From a virus, in the IMG/VR virus record IMGVR_UViG_3300034683_000192, positions 62,001 to 126,000 of that record: 64,000 nt of DNA; one strand, given 5' to 3'. The notes below the pieces were generated by a model that worked only from the letters and a program-made list of their open reading frames with translations, did not search any database and was not told the DNA's origin. The position numbers and the translations under genes were made by a program. Position 1 is the stretch's first letter. Each line of letters opens with the position of its first letter. Of this stretch, positions 42,439-51,636 are shown one piece after another.

Positions 42439-42825
42439 TTACTCCTCAATAAGAAAATGAACGTCGTCAAAATTTGTGCAGTACGTATACAGTTTGATCT
42501 TGTCTTTCAAGATCGTACCGTTCGTACCTTTTGGAGTAGTGACAACAGGGTACCCCTTGAGGTTATCCGGACATCTCATTCTGGTAAGAGTCCCAGTACG
42601 CACCACGGTATATTCCGGATTCACTTTTTCAAGGTCCGCATTGAGTGCATCGGACTGAGGATATGAAATATCCACGATCTTCAGATCGCGCAATTTGTTT
42701 TCAGTATATCGCTGCGCTATTTGTCCTACCACTACCAGAAGAACGACGATGCACAGCAGAATACCAATAAGGATATTCGTATTACGATCACCGATCATCT
42801 TTACGAATTCTGTGGGTTCATCCAC
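42439..42825 (-). CDS. Single-span membrane protein
   Basis: 128 residues. Seen: a short N-terminus, one hydrophobic span (ILIGILLCIVVLLVVVGQIAQRY), then a soluble, probably periplasmic, domain with two cysteines (MRCPDNL, YTYCTNF). This N-in/C-out layout fits a small inner membrane protein. It begins the membrane protein run. No family recognised. Confidence 0.76.
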   Translation of the reverse strand: MDEPTEFVKMIGDRNTNILIGILLCIVVLLVVVGQIAQRYTENKLRDLKIVDISYPQSDALNADLEKVNPEYTVVRTGTLTRMRCPDNLKGYPVVTTPKGTNGTILKDKIKLYTYCTNFDDVHFLIEE

Positions 42826-42894
42826 GAGTAAACTCCGTTTATTCGATTGCGTTGTTCACTATTGGAATGTATGTCTGAAACTTTGAAGAGTTTA

Positions 42895-43329
42895 TTATAC
42901 TCTTACAAGATACGGTAATATTTCTCTTACTTCCATAAGCATTTTCCCTAGTTTATTGAGACCAAATCCAGTTTTGAGACATACTCCCCAGTACTTGTCA
43001 TTGTGCCAATTACCTTCTATGATTGTTCTATTTCCTGTAGCATAAAGTCTATCTGCCAGATAAGGATCAGAGAATTTAGCCATCAGACCGATCATCATAA
43101 TCCTATCTTTGTCTCTGTCGAAAGTAGGACGAATCGTAATAATTCGTCCTAATCGGCGTGCATCTTTTGGTGAGTCTGAATTTAGTATACGTTCAAAGTC
43201 TTCATCGTGAAGAGCTTTGTTTGCTTGATAAAAATGTTCGTTTGTTTTCCACCAAAACCCATGTATACACATTGGACTTTCGTAGAAATTACTTAAGAAT
43301 CGGTATTCTCCACGAAATTGTGAAATCAT
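42895..43329 (-). CDS. NADAR family protein (YbiA-like)
   Basis: 144 residues. Seen: FLSNFYESP, TNEHFYQANKA with the family's conserved Glu, and WHNDKYWGVCLKTGFGLNKLGKMLMEVRE, matching NADAR from end to end; length also fits (about 150). Established: NADAR proteins remove ADP-ribose from guanine in DNA or cleave related N-glycosides, and phage versions can counter DarT-type toxins. Its ATG overlaps the stop of the DUF4326 gene by 4 bases (ATGA), so the two are co-translated. Inference: anti-defence function against DNA ADP-ribosylation, or clean-up of ADP-ribose derivatives. Confidence 0.88.
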   Translation of the reverse strand: MISQFRGEYRFLSNFYESPMCIHGFWWKTNEHFYQANKALHDEDFERILNSDSPKDARRLGRIITIRPTFDRDKDRIMMIGLMAKFSDPYLADRLYATGNRTIIEGNWHNDKYWGVCLKTGFGLNKLGKMLMEVREILPYLVRV

Positions 43330-43811
43330 TCGAAATACAATGATTCATCGTACGTGAAGGAGTTACCACAACCAGAACAAAAGAAGGTTTCATTCATCAC
43401 TTCTTCTACTCCTGTAAGTACTTTTTGGTACGAATTATACCACTGTCCATCGATAGTCTGAAACACGGGATACGTGAACAATGCTCCTTTATGTTCAATT
43501 GGTAATCGACAACTTATGATCTTGGATAAACACTTCGGACATTCTACGAGATTTGCGTATCGTAGAAGTACATCACCGTGACATGCTTTTGGTGCACAGA
43601 AACATACGAGATCTTTTCCCCGGAGCTCATGCAGTGATGACATAAGCTCCGGGGTATTCAGAAGACGCAGTTCGTAAAGCTTCACGGAAGTTTCCCGATC
43701 CATGTCTAGACCGAGGGCAAAGGGATTTCCCCATTTCGTGGGACGTCCGATAAACACAGCATTCTTCGGGATTCCGTGAATATGCTTATTAAGAACCTGC
43801 GGTCTCCTCAT
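43326..43811 (-). CDS. DUF4326 protein with zinc-binding C-terminal domain
   Basis: 161 residues. Seen: N-terminal half with VFIGRPTKWGNPFALG and GKDLVCFCAPKACHGDVLL, the DUF4326 signature including its Cys/His cluster. The C-terminal half adds CPKCLSKI and CSGCGNSF, a likely zinc ribbon. Established: DUF4326 is often found beside or fused to NADAR and macrodomains and is thought to handle nucleotide or ADP-ribose derivatives. It overlaps its neighbours on both sides (4 bases with NADAR, 23 with the transglutaminase-like gene). Confidence 0.78.
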   Translation of the reverse strand: MRRPQVLNKHIHGIPKNAVFIGRPTKWGNPFALGLDMDRETSVKLYELRLLNTPELMSSLHELRGKDLVCFCAPKACHGDVLLRYANLVECPKCLSKIISCRLPIEHKGALFTYPVFQTIDGQWYNSYQKVLTGVEEVMNETFFCSGCGNSFTYDESLYFE

Positions 43812-44409
43812 CGAATTCTCCTACGATGACTTCCCTGCTGGGAGCGGGAAGAATTTTCAGACGTTTCTTGATAGTCGGAGCATCTGTCATCAGTCTCGAA
43901 AGGTTCTGCTCAACACTGGTGAGAAACCGATTGACGATGTTGGTACCAACTTCATCATCCGTCATCCAGTGAAGCAAGAAATCGGAAAGATTGAAACCAG
44001 TGATCGGAAGCCCGTCCGCAATATCCGGAAGAAACTCACGACGGAATTCTTCGGTCGAAGTATAGACATACCCGGTGGGATGGGCGATATCAAAATACGT
44101 ACCATTCCACCCGATAAATCCATGACCACTGGTAGCGTAGTATTCCACACGCTCTCCGGTGAGTTCGGAGAATGCGATACCTATGGCGACTGCTGCTACC
44201 CCACAATCGCCAGTATTGATCGTCTCTGCAGTTTGATTATGATTGATAAAGATGGTATCCGGCCAGTGACCAGATACTTCACCTTTCAATTTTTTGTGAT
44301 GCATACCAGCCAACATGTTGGCGAGTCTGCTTTCGGTTTCATACATGATGGAGAAATGCCTGATGAGAATTTCCATCAGTTTGCTGTGAGGAATATTGAG
44401 CTTGGCCAC
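43789..44409 (-). CDS. Transglutaminase-like cysteine protein (GTG start)
   Basis: 206 residues, GTG start at 44409 with AAGGAG upstream. Seen: a GDCGVAAVAIGIAFSELTG helix (Cys), then SGHGFIGWNGTYFDIAHPTG (His, then Asp before HPT). The order Cys, His, Asp and spacing of about 40 residues is that of the transglutaminase/NlpC-like fold. Compare the smaller product of 21597. The C-terminal 80 residues are helical. It overlaps the DUF4326 gene, so it may be part of the same functional set as NADAR. Substrate unknown. Confidence 0.58.
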   Translation of the reverse strand: MAKLNIPHSKLMEILIRHFSIMYETESRLANMLAGMHHKKLKGEVSGHWPDTIFINHNQTAETINTGDCGVAAVAIGIAFSELTGERVEYYATSGHGFIGWNGTYFDIAHPTGYVYTSTEEFRREFLPDIADGLPITGFNLSDFLLHWMTDDEVGTNIVNRFLTSVEQNLSRLMTDAPTIKKRLKILPAPSREVIVGEFDEETAGS

Positions 44410-44411
44410 GA

Positions 44412-45026
44412 TTAGACTCCTTCTGCTCGCATGAATCGGAAGTTTCCTAACACAAATCCGTCATCGGTACCGAAACGATCCAACAAATGGTCGATTGATC
44501 TGACGACCAGCGTATACGGAGCCAGTCGGAAAATTGGTAAAGGACTCATCGTATCCTCTTTATCATGGAGTACTACGAATGGATGAATTCTTCCAGTGGT
44601 CACTACCTCTGGAAAGAATGTCACCAATTCTTTTTTGCCATGAAGTCTGAGTTCGGTGACCTCGGCAATTTCTGGCGCATTCTGTCGACGCAATGTACGC
44701 AATGCACGTCTAAGTGTATTGTGCACTCGCGGAGTGTACGGAATGGTTGCGACTCGAGGTTTGTCGTAGTGGAGAGCATCAAAAAGTCCACCACCATTAC
44801 TATCGCATGGATCGTAATGCATGATCAACTTAGGAATGCTTCTCTTGTAAAAAGAACGGCCAATCATCACTGAACGAGACGGAATATATCTCAACTGTCC
44901 AGTTATTGTCGCTACCCGAAGGTCAGCAGCTTCTGCTGTTGAGGATGCTACCGCTAAAGTTTTCAAATCACCAAAATGGAATTCTGCCTCTACCACGTCA
45001 TTGAACAGATCCAAAATATTTCCCAT
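44412..45026 (-). CDS. Unknown protein, weak match to paralogue family
   Basis: 204 residues, AAGGA before the ATG, 2 bases from the next gene, so co-translated. Seen: a beta-rich C-terminus PYTLVVRSIDHLLDRFGTDDGFVLGNFRF that resembles the ending of the 17994-21603 family, and an Arg-rich middle (TLRRALRTLRRQ). No motif identifies a function. It heads the operon 44412-42895 (down to NADAR). A 32-base palindrome lies upstream. Confidence 0.74.
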   Translation of the reverse strand: MGNILDLFNDVVEAEFHFGDLKTLAVASSTAEAADLRVATITGQLRYIPSRSVMIGRSFYKRSIPKLIMHYDPCDSNGGGLFDALHYDKPRVATIPYTPRVHNTLRRALRTLRRQNAPEIAEVTELRLHGKKELVTFFPEVVTTGRIHPFVVLHDKEDTMSPLPIFRLAPYTLVVRSIDHLLDRFGTDDGFVLGNFRFMRAEGV

Positions 45027-45040
45027 AGCGATTCCTTTTT

Positions 45041-45072
45041 ACAGGAGAGGTACCGATCGGTACCTCTCCTGT
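45041..45072 (-). terminator. 32-base perfect palindrome after giant gene
   Basis: Symmetric ACAGGAGAGGTACCGA arms, 15 bases after the stop of the 45088 gene. Confidence 0.78.
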
Positions 45073-45087
45073 GTATGGATTTCTAGC

Positions 45088-48000
45088 TTATGCCAGAGAT
45101 TGTGGGAACTTGTACCCCTGTTCAGCAAAAGCCCGGACGAGTGCTTCTGCATACTGGGGACGGTAAGCATTCAACTTATCAAACACCACTGGGGTGATGT
45201 CAAGAAGTGCTTTTACCGTACTGATCCCGAGAGGCCGCAGAGCTGAGAGAACAGCGGCCTGACAACCACGAGAGGTACCATCTTTCTGCATGGTCTTTAC
45301 CTTGATATTGCACAAGGCAAAGAACTTCGCGAGGGTTCCATCGGGATTGGTTTCGTAGTACTTTTGAATGTGAGTCCATCCATCAGATTCGGAGTTGATC
45401 TCGATGTTAGACAGAGGGTTATCTGCCTTTTCCGCTTCCTGCAGTTCTTCGACCGCATTAGCAATAGCGTCGAGATCGACATCACTTGCAGTAGTAACCA
45501 CTTCAGGTTCTTGTTCCTTTGTGGATACATCCTCCGCAATGATGTGCGGTTCCTGAATCTTTTTGCTTTCAACGAATTTCTTCAGGAGATTGCGGATCTC
45601 AAAGAATCCATTCGTCGTTTCTTCTGGAATGAAGATTTCCATGAAACTGAGCATGCAGGACAGGAACCAGATTTTCACCGGGTAGTCCTTGATGGTCTGC
45701 ACGCAACGGGTGAACCACTCACCAGTCGTCACCGAGAATTCCGTACAACCACGTGCATTCGCTTCGAAAAGCGCAATCGCACAGAGCAGGTACTTCTCGT
45801 ATGCCGAGTATTCCCTATTACCGAAGTATTCGGGAACTCTGGTGGATATTTCAGGCCACACCGCATCGATGAGACCCACGAGTTTGCCAGCAGAAATGGA
45901 ACCATCGAGTTTCTCGAATTCTTCCATTGTGACAATATCGTAGAATGCCATCAGCGATGTACCAGTCTGAGAGACCGTCGATCGCTTCCCTGCGATGTGA
46001 AGATACATGAGGTAGTCGAGCTGCGGGAAGTAGTGACGGACACATCTGAGAGACACGTATCTGTATACTTCCGGATCATCGAACTTCCTACCGATCGAAC
46101 GTTTGAGGTCTTCGAGATCTCTGGCGATCGATGGGTACTGGATACTGAACTGAGTTATGGCAATCCCGATTCCTGAGAACCTCACAGGAGTAGGATTAAG
46201 CTTGACGCCCTTTTCAGCGAGACCAGTCAAGAAGGTTTCTTCCATTCCAGGAGTCGTCAGGGCTGGCTGAAGTTTCCGATCTTCTTCTTTGATGGAGACT
46301 CGTTCCGATTCGACCACTTCCCGAATGTCCTTCGGAAGGACTTGCGCATCGGGAAAAGTGTACTCGCGGATAAGCGTACCATCGTCATCAGTTCCCATGG
46401 TCAGATTTTCTTGTCCTTCCATGGGTTCAGGAATTTCGTCCTGATTGAGATCGCCAGAATAGTGCTCCTGTGTACCTGGATAATTCCGGCCAAGCGGTTC
46501 CCACGTGTATGTGGTTTCTGTCGTTGGAATTTCGACTTCCATTGTACTGGCAGCTTCTTCCTTGGACTCTTCTACCGATTCAGGAAGTCCCACTTCCGAC
46601 GATTTCGATAGGTGAGCCATGAGCTTGTTCTTTTGTGCATCCCACCAGTCGAGAATGAATTCAGCTTCGATCTGTTCGAATGCTTCATCAATCCACGTCT
46701 TCACCCAGTAGAACGTCTCATCATCAGAATGTTGACGTACCAGCTTCGCGATCAGACAGAACATCGCGATGAAGTACTTCTCATCCGGAGAGGTTTTACG
46801 AGTGTCGTCATGGAAGAACTCATGCATCTTGTCGCTCCCGAAATAGTGGGAGTTGGACATATCACGGAATACCGTGTGAACGAGCTTTGCGTACGTCTGA
46901 CCAAGGAATCCTTCATCAAGACTATGCCCTTCCTCGTGGAGGTACGTCATGATGTCGAATACCAAGAGTCGCAGATCCCCGAAAGAGGTCCCAGAGTAGA
47001 GAAGCAGCGCGATATAATCAAGATCACTCCGTTCGAAGTTTTCCGACTTATCACGAATGATTCCGTACATGATCGAGAGATCTGCTTTGAGTACGAAATT
47101 CGCGCGATGGAGCGCCGTGTATGCTGAAGGGATCTGCTTTACTGCGCGAGTCATCCGATCACGCTCTTCTGCGTATTCTCCTCGCGTACCGAGATAGATC
47201 TCGAAGTTCGGATCACTTCCTCTGAGCATGACGGAATTGTAACTACCGAGAACATAATCGTCCACGATGTGATGGAACCACCACCGGCAACCGGTTACCC
47301 AGAGACTGCAGGTCGAGCATTCGGGGATTGACGATATGCACGACTTCAGCCATGCGGTAACCTTCTGATGATACCCACTGAGCGCAGGATCGTTCGAATT
47401 CGAAGCTGCTTCCACCATGAGGTGGATCATCGCGAGCATGAACCGATGCTTGTGCGTGGTTTTCGAAAAAGATGTCAGCCTATCTGCCGGATTCGGTCCG
47501 ACCAGATCGACGTAGATTCCGAGATGACGGTAGAGCTCTTCCTGTCTGATGACGAACTGCGTGGTTGCGTTGTCAAACAAGTAACTGAAGAATTCTTCGG
47601 TAATCGTGAGATCATCGAGGAATTTCATGGTACGAGTAACGAGCCGAATGTACTCTACTTTTTCCTGAGGAGGATTGTATTTCCATGCGTATATGAGATA
47701 TCCGATTTCCCGCAGGTGATGATTCGGGGGATAGAATCCGATATCTCTGTGCATTTCACGCACATCGAACACGGTAGAGTTCACGAAATCCGCGAGATCG
47801 AGATATCCCTTACTCCGGAATCGTTCGATCGCATCTTCGCGGTAGCTTTCCCGCCGAGCTTCAATTTCTTCTTTGCTCGGGTCAGTCGACAGCACGTCCG
47901 ATGCGGGAAGAATTTCTTCTGGAGCGAGATCTGCTACCAGAGTAGCGCCAGTGTGGATGATGGGAATGATGAAGGTTTCCACCACATTTCTTCGCTCTCT

Positions 48001-49956
48001 GATTTTTCCCATCTGGAATTCGAGGATCATTTCGATAATGGCATCGAGAATGGTATCCTCCGAAACATCCGTACTGAGAGTACCTTCGGCTTCCGCTTTT
48101 TCGAGATCTTCTAGTTCCGCCAGGAATAGATCAGTGAACACTCGTTTGTCCGTACTGTGATAGTCGAACGCACGAGCGCTTGCTGGATATTTGTCGATCT
48201 TCAGCAGAGCAGTCATGATCTGCGCCCACAGATATCTCCGTTTATTCGTGGATGAGACGACGGAGTTGACCTTACTAACGTTGTACAGGTATTCAGTCAC
48301 ATCCTCCGTGATGAACTGCTGACAACAAATCAGACTTTCCAGCGAAATGCCTATCTCCCCGATTTCGATGATATTCGATGACGGATCATTGAAGAAACCG
48401 ATAAGTCGGTCGAAGTCCTCGCTCGTGTTGTCTTTTCCGTCAATAAGGTCACGTACCGTACGACTGAACACGCGTACTTTCGTATTCATGTCAATCGTAC
48501 ACGAGATTGCGATGATGTACGCACGAAGGACCACAGGCAGAATTTTGGAATCCCAGATCTCTTCGTGTAGTGACAACGACATAAGACCTGGAGCGATGTA
48601 CAGATTCGGAATATTCCATTTCTCACCGATATCGACTTTGCGAGTCTCAAGAAGATACTGTTCAGTCCTCCTGATTTCATCGATGAGTTCTTTCACTGTA
48701 CCACAGGACAGCATCCGCCCGAAGCAGCGCTCGATCCTCGCCTTGTCGTAGTCAGTGTCCTCTACGAAATGTTCACCAAAGAAATGCGATTCGAGTGTCT
48801 TCACTGTCGCGAATTTTGTGGAATCATTCCTTCCCCAGACAGTAGAAATGGCGTATATCCACCAAGTCACGATTGGGATCTGCTGGATATTTCCATACCC
48901 GAATTTCGGGATTGTCTTCAGTTCGAGAGGCCGATCTTTCGGAAGAAATTCGTTCAGCTCCTCGATATTGTGGCAGATGATCCGGTGCATTTCTACGAGC
49001 CGATCGACCAGCAGGCTACCACCGAGCTCACGATACTTGTCGTAGAAGTTGTGACCAAGATCGAAAAACTCATTTGTGAGCCACTGTTGATTGCGTATAC
49101 CGAGTCTTCCGGTATTGTATTCAAGGTATGCGCATATCACGAAAAATGCAATAACGTCAAGAATACCTGAATCGTCGATCTTCAGGAATTCTGCAAGTTT
49201 TGCATTTTCTTGACGATTGGTCAGCATCAGTTTCTTCATTTCTTCGGTGACGAATCCGAAACTGACCAAATCATCGTACACCTGAGATGTGGTATCGGGA
49301 GTCGTGGTTTCCGTAAGCACTTCTTCCGCTTTCTTGATGAGACGAAGTACTTTGCGCGGCTTGTTCGCATCGCTCATCGCACTTTTCAGAGATTCGCCTG
49401 CAGAAAAGATCAATTGTCCTGCCGAAGGAGTCTCTTCCTTGGAAATCGGTTCAGATGATCCAGTCAACTCTTTACGGAGTTTGGCATCCGTTTCGGTTCT
49501 GATCGTGCAGATGAGATCCAGAAGATCGTCACGAGTATCGGTAGCCATACTCTTGGCGATTCTGAATCCCACAGATTCTTCAGGGAACAGTTTCTGGAAG
49601 AGTTGGAAATTCGGATTGAATAGATTCGTCAGACCAGCGAAGATCCACGGATCTGCCGGGATGAATCCAGGTATGATGTTACCGATCATGACCTGATGCA
49701 TGCATCCGTATTTTTCCGAAGGAAAGAATGCGAGACCGCATGCGAATGTACCGACACTGGTATCGTCGATGACGTTGGGCATCAGAGGGCACCAGATGAC
49801 ACTGTTATTAGGCATGATCTCTTTCGGACCCACACCTCTACACAGTTCCTCTGCGATGATCTCGGCACCATATTCCGCCGTACTAAAGAACCTGGACAGC
49901 AGATCTTTTTCGATGAGTTCAAGAACATCGTTGATGCTGAACGTATTTTCACTCAT
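45088..49956 (-). CDS. Giant unknown protein
   Basis: 1622 residues from the ATG at 49956, which has GGAGG upstream; an in-frame GTG at 50031 is a possible alternative and the frame stays open further into the gene before. The sequence is predominantly helical and acidic, with no signal peptide, membrane span or known catalytic motif seen. A Ser/Glu/Thr-rich linker around residues 1180-1260 separates a large N-terminal part from a C-terminal part. The last 60 residues (SRGCQAAVLSALRPLGISTVKALLDITPVVFDKLNAYRPQY) may be a small helical domain. Proteins of this size in jumbo phages are often virion or injected proteins; this is a guess. It is followed by a perfect 32-base palindrome. Confidence 0.78.
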   Translation of the reverse strand: MSENTFSINDVLELIEKDLLSRFFSTAEYGAEIIAEELCRGVGPKEIMPNNSVIWCPLMPNVIDDTSVGTFACGLAFFPSEKYGCMHQVMIGNIIPGFIPADPWIFAGLTNLFNPNFQLFQKLFPEESVGFRIAKSMATDTRDDLLDLICTIRTETDAKLRKELTGSSEPISKEETPSAGQLIFSAGESLKSAMSDANKPRKVLRLIKKAEEVLTETTTPDTTSQVYDDLVSFGFVTEEMKKLMLTNRQENAKLAEFLKIDDSGILDVIAFFVICAYLEYNTGRLGIRNQQWLTNEFFDLGHNFYDKYRELGGSLLVDRLVEMHRIICHNIEELNEFLPKDRPLELKTIPKFGYGNIQQIPIVTWWIYAISTVWGRNDSTKFATVKTLESHFFGEHFVEDTDYDKARIERCFGRMLSCGTVKELIDEIRRTEQYLLETRKVDIGEKWNIPNLYIAPGLMSLSLHEEIWDSKILPVVLRAYIIAISCTIDMNTKVRVFSRTVRDLIDGKDNTSEDFDRLIGFFNDPSSNIIEIGEIGISLESLICCQQFITEDVTEYLYNVSKVNSVVSSTNKRRYLWAQIMTALLKIDKYPASARAFDYHSTDKRVFTDLFLAELEDLEKAEAEGTLSTDVSEDTILDAIIEMILEFQMGKIRERRNVVETFIIPIIHTGATLVADLAPEEILPASDVLSTDPSKEEIEARRESYREDAIERFRSKGYLDLADFVNSTVFDVREMHRDIGFYPPNHHLREIGYLIYAWKYNPPQEKVEYIRLVTRTMKFLDDLTITEEFFSYLFDNATTQFVIRQEELYRHLGIYVDLVGPNPADRLTSFSKTTHKHRFMLAMIHLMVEAASNSNDPALSGYHQKVTAWLKSCISSIPECSTCSLWVTGCRWWFHHIVDDYVLGSYNSVMLRGSDPNFEIYLGTRGEYAEERDRMTRAVKQIPSAYTALHRANFVLKADLSIMYGIIRDKSENFERSDLDYIALLLYSGTSFGDLRLLVFDIMTYLHEEGHSLDEGFLGQTYAKLVHTVFRDMSNSHYFGSDKMHEFFHDDTRKTSPDEKYFIAMFCLIAKLVRQHSDDETFYWVKTWIDEAFEQIEAEFILDWWDAQKNKLMAHLSKSSEVGLPESVEESKEEAASTMEVEIPTTETTYTWEPLGRNYPGTQEHYSGDLNQDEIPEPMEGQENLTMGTDDDGTLIREYTFPDAQVLPKDIREVVESERVSIKEEDRKLQPALTTPGMEETFLTGLAEKGVKLNPTPVRFSGIGIAITQFSIQYPSIARDLEDLKRSIGRKFDDPEVYRYVSLRCVRHYFPQLDYLMYLHIAGKRSTVSQTGTSLMAFYDIVTMEEFEKLDGSISAGKLVGLIDAVWPEISTRVPEYFGNREYSAYEKYLLCAIALFEANARGCTEFSVTTGEWFTRCVQTIKDYPVKIWFLSCMLSFMEIFIPEETTNGFFEIRNLLKKFVESKKIQEPHIIAEDVSTKEQEPEVVTTASDVDLDAIANAVEELQEAEKADNPLSNIEINSESDGWTHIQKYYETNPDGTLAKFFALCNIKVKTMQKDGTSRGCQAAVLSALRPLGISTVKALLDITPVVFDKLNAYRPQYAEALVRAFAEQGYKFPQSLA

Positions 49957-50041
49957 GGGTTTCCATCCTCCACAGATGTAGTTGAGCTTAGTGTATACGT
50001 ATGTCGTGATGATGTCATTCCTGACATGCACACGAATCTTC

Positions 50042-50335
50042 TCACCGGTCGTCGTCAGATTCGATGCAGTAACTGTCTTCTTCTTCACGCTCGCAGACGA
50101 TGTACCCTGATCCTTCAAGTACACCAATCATCGCTTCGTAATTCAGAATCCCATCAGCATCTTCTGAATCGTAGGTGATGATGAGTACTGACGTAGATCC
50201 CGAAGTGGTTTCACCTGAGTCATCATCAGTGCTACCAGGAAATACGTAAGTATCTTCGACGCCATCTTTGGTCACAAAGATGACAATCGGATAAGTCTGT
50301 TCAATTTTTTCCTGAAACAAAAGCATATCGAACAT
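50042..50335 (-). CDS. Small acidic protein
   Basis: 97 residues, AAGGAG before the ATG. Seen: an N-terminal strand-rich part (TYPIVIFVTKDGVEDTYVFPG), a Ser/Thr/Asp-rich loop, then SVLIITYDSEDADG and a very acidic end (CEREEEDSYCIESDDD). Such acidic small phage proteins may mimic nucleic acid or inhibit host enzymes; nothing specific supports that. It precedes the giant gene. Confidence 0.72.
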   Translation of the reverse strand: MFDMLLFQEKIEQTYPIVIFVTKDGVEDTYVFPGSTDDDSGETTSGSTSVLIITYDSEDADGILNYEAMIGVLEGSGYIVCEREEEDSYCIESDDDR

Positions 50336-50378
50336 GAAAGGCTCCTTGTTGAAAAAGTTGATGGTTTCACTATATTAG

Positions 50379-50406
50379 CCGTAGGTACACAATTGTGTAC
50401 CTACGG
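50379..50406 (-). terminator. 28-base perfect palindrome
   Basis: Symmetric CCGTAGGTACACAA arms after the 50424 gene. Confidence 0.75.
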
Positions 50407-50423
50407 TGTATTGATTCGATAGA

Positions 50424-51182
50424 TCAGTCTTCGTCAAGAACGAAGCTATCACACTTTGGATCTACCAGGAAATAGACTTCCTTTCCAAGTGAGAGAGCTT
50501 TGAAAATTTCGTCACATGTCGAAACACCGATACGACCATTCGGATATCCTGGTTCAACAGGGTTTACGACATAGATCGCATCACTTGCGACGATCTTCCA
50601 GAAGTGGAGTTTGTCCAGACGTTTCTTGATCGGACCAGACATGTCGATATCGCCACAATGACCGAATACTCGTCCAGTCGAAATGGTAATATTTCCTTCG
50701 AGCGTGAGCTGGTGCTCCACGTCATCAAAGACTGCTTTGTGTTTCGAAGATCCACACAGAGTAACGATCTTCGGTCGTACACCAGATGGATAGGGATTGG
50801 CAGTAATTTTCACGATCTCTCCGGACAGAAGCGATTCGAGAGTTCGAATGTTCGGAAGGGTAGGAGTTTGGAATTCTTCAGTACTGAATGAGAGTTTTCC
50901 TACCGAATTGATGATCCCGCTATGAGAAATGAGAATTGCGAAATCTTCTTCTGGCATACCACAAACAATACCAGAGAAACACTGCATCAGCCTGCGAATA
51001 TCGAAGAGAAACGACGAATAATCGAAGTTTCTCGAAGTGATGGAGATATCGAGACAGACCGTACCTTTTTCACTTTCGGATTTTGTGATATTGTAATCTT
51101 TCCCGAGACGCCACAGAAGTTGCTGAATCTTCTGCTCCCAGGTATCTTTGTAGATGATGAAAATAAAACTCAGAGGTCCCAT
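50424..51182 (-). CDS. Nucleoside 2-deoxyribosyltransferase-like protein
   Basis: 252 residues from the ATG at 51182 (GGGAGG upstream). Seen: the C-terminal 110 residues start KIVTLCGSSKHKAVFDDVEHQL and continue with a helix, WKIVASDAIYVVNPVEPGYPNGRIGVSTCDEIFKALSLGKEVYFL. This is the fold pattern of nucleoside 2-deoxyribosyltransferases and related nucleotide-binding proteins (GS at the first strand end, 'D.i.vvn' strand, E in the helix). The N-terminal 130 residues are of unknown type. Established: the family transfers deoxyribose between bases or hydrolyses nucleoside derivatives. Inference: nucleotide or NAD-derivative metabolism. Confidence 0.65.
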   Translation of the reverse strand: MGPLSFIFIIYKDTWEQKIQQLLWRLGKDYNITKSESEKGTVCLDISITSRNFDYSSFLFDIRRLMQCFSGIVCGMPEEDFAILISHSGIINSVGKLSFSTEEFQTPTLPNIRTLESLLSGEIVKITANPYPSGVRPKIVTLCGSSKHKAVFDDVEHQLTLEGNITISTGRVFGHCGDIDMSGPIKKRLDKLHFWKIVASDAIYVVNPVEPGYPNGRIGVSTCDEIFKALSLGKEVYFLVDPKCDSFVLDED

Positions 51183-51195
51183 ACATTTTCCTCCC

Positions 51196-51564
51196 TTAGA
51201 AGTTTCGAATGTACACAAGCTCACAGCGATTGGATAATATCTCGTACCTGGTAAATTTTCGCAGCCATTCTTGGCGTTTACACGGAGGAATGTCAGTATG
51301 AATAGGCAATCCTTCGTATACACCAAATGATTTGATTATGTTTTTTGGTACATCAAGTTCCACAAAAATACGATATTCCGTACCAAAAAGCATTCGGCAG
51401 AAATTTCGAATATCTTCAAGGAACTCTTCATCAGTATCACTACACTTTCCAGAAAAGAGAGTAATCAATAAGTAACTTTCGTACTTAATGTTGCAGACTT
51501 TCGAAGTCAATACTTGTAATTCAGTACAGTACTGACTCGGGACAAATCCGGCGATTTTCGCCAT
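51196..51564 (-). CDS. Unknown small protein
   Basis: 122 residues, GGGAGGAG before the ATG, TATATTAC-like promoter about 43 bases upstream, 13 bases before the deoxyribosyltransferase-like gene. Seen: an alpha/beta style (YLLITLFSGKCSDTDEEFLEDIRNFCRMLFGTEYRIFVEL) that resembles in layout the N-terminal part of the next product (FIIYKD...FLFDIRRLMQCFSGIVCG), so the two may share a domain. No family name. Confidence 0.7.
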   Translation of the reverse strand: MAKIAGFVPSQYCTELQVLTSKVCNIKYESYLLITLFSGKCSDTDEEFLEDIRNFCRMLFGTEYRIFVELDVPKNIIKSFGVYEGLPIHTDIPPCKRQEWLRKFTRYEILSNRCELVYIRNF

Positions 51565-51606
51565 TGGTATCTCCTCCCACAGGGATTTGATTGACAGTCC
51601 AAACTT

Positions 51607-51616
51607 GTAATATATA
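51607..51616 (-). promoter_or_regulatory. TATATATTAC promoter
   Basis: Minus strand TATATATTAC, about 43 bases before the 51196-51564 gene and the deoxyribosyltransferase-like gene. Confidence 0.65.
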
Positions 51617-51636
51617 GATGCATTTCTAACGAGAAC

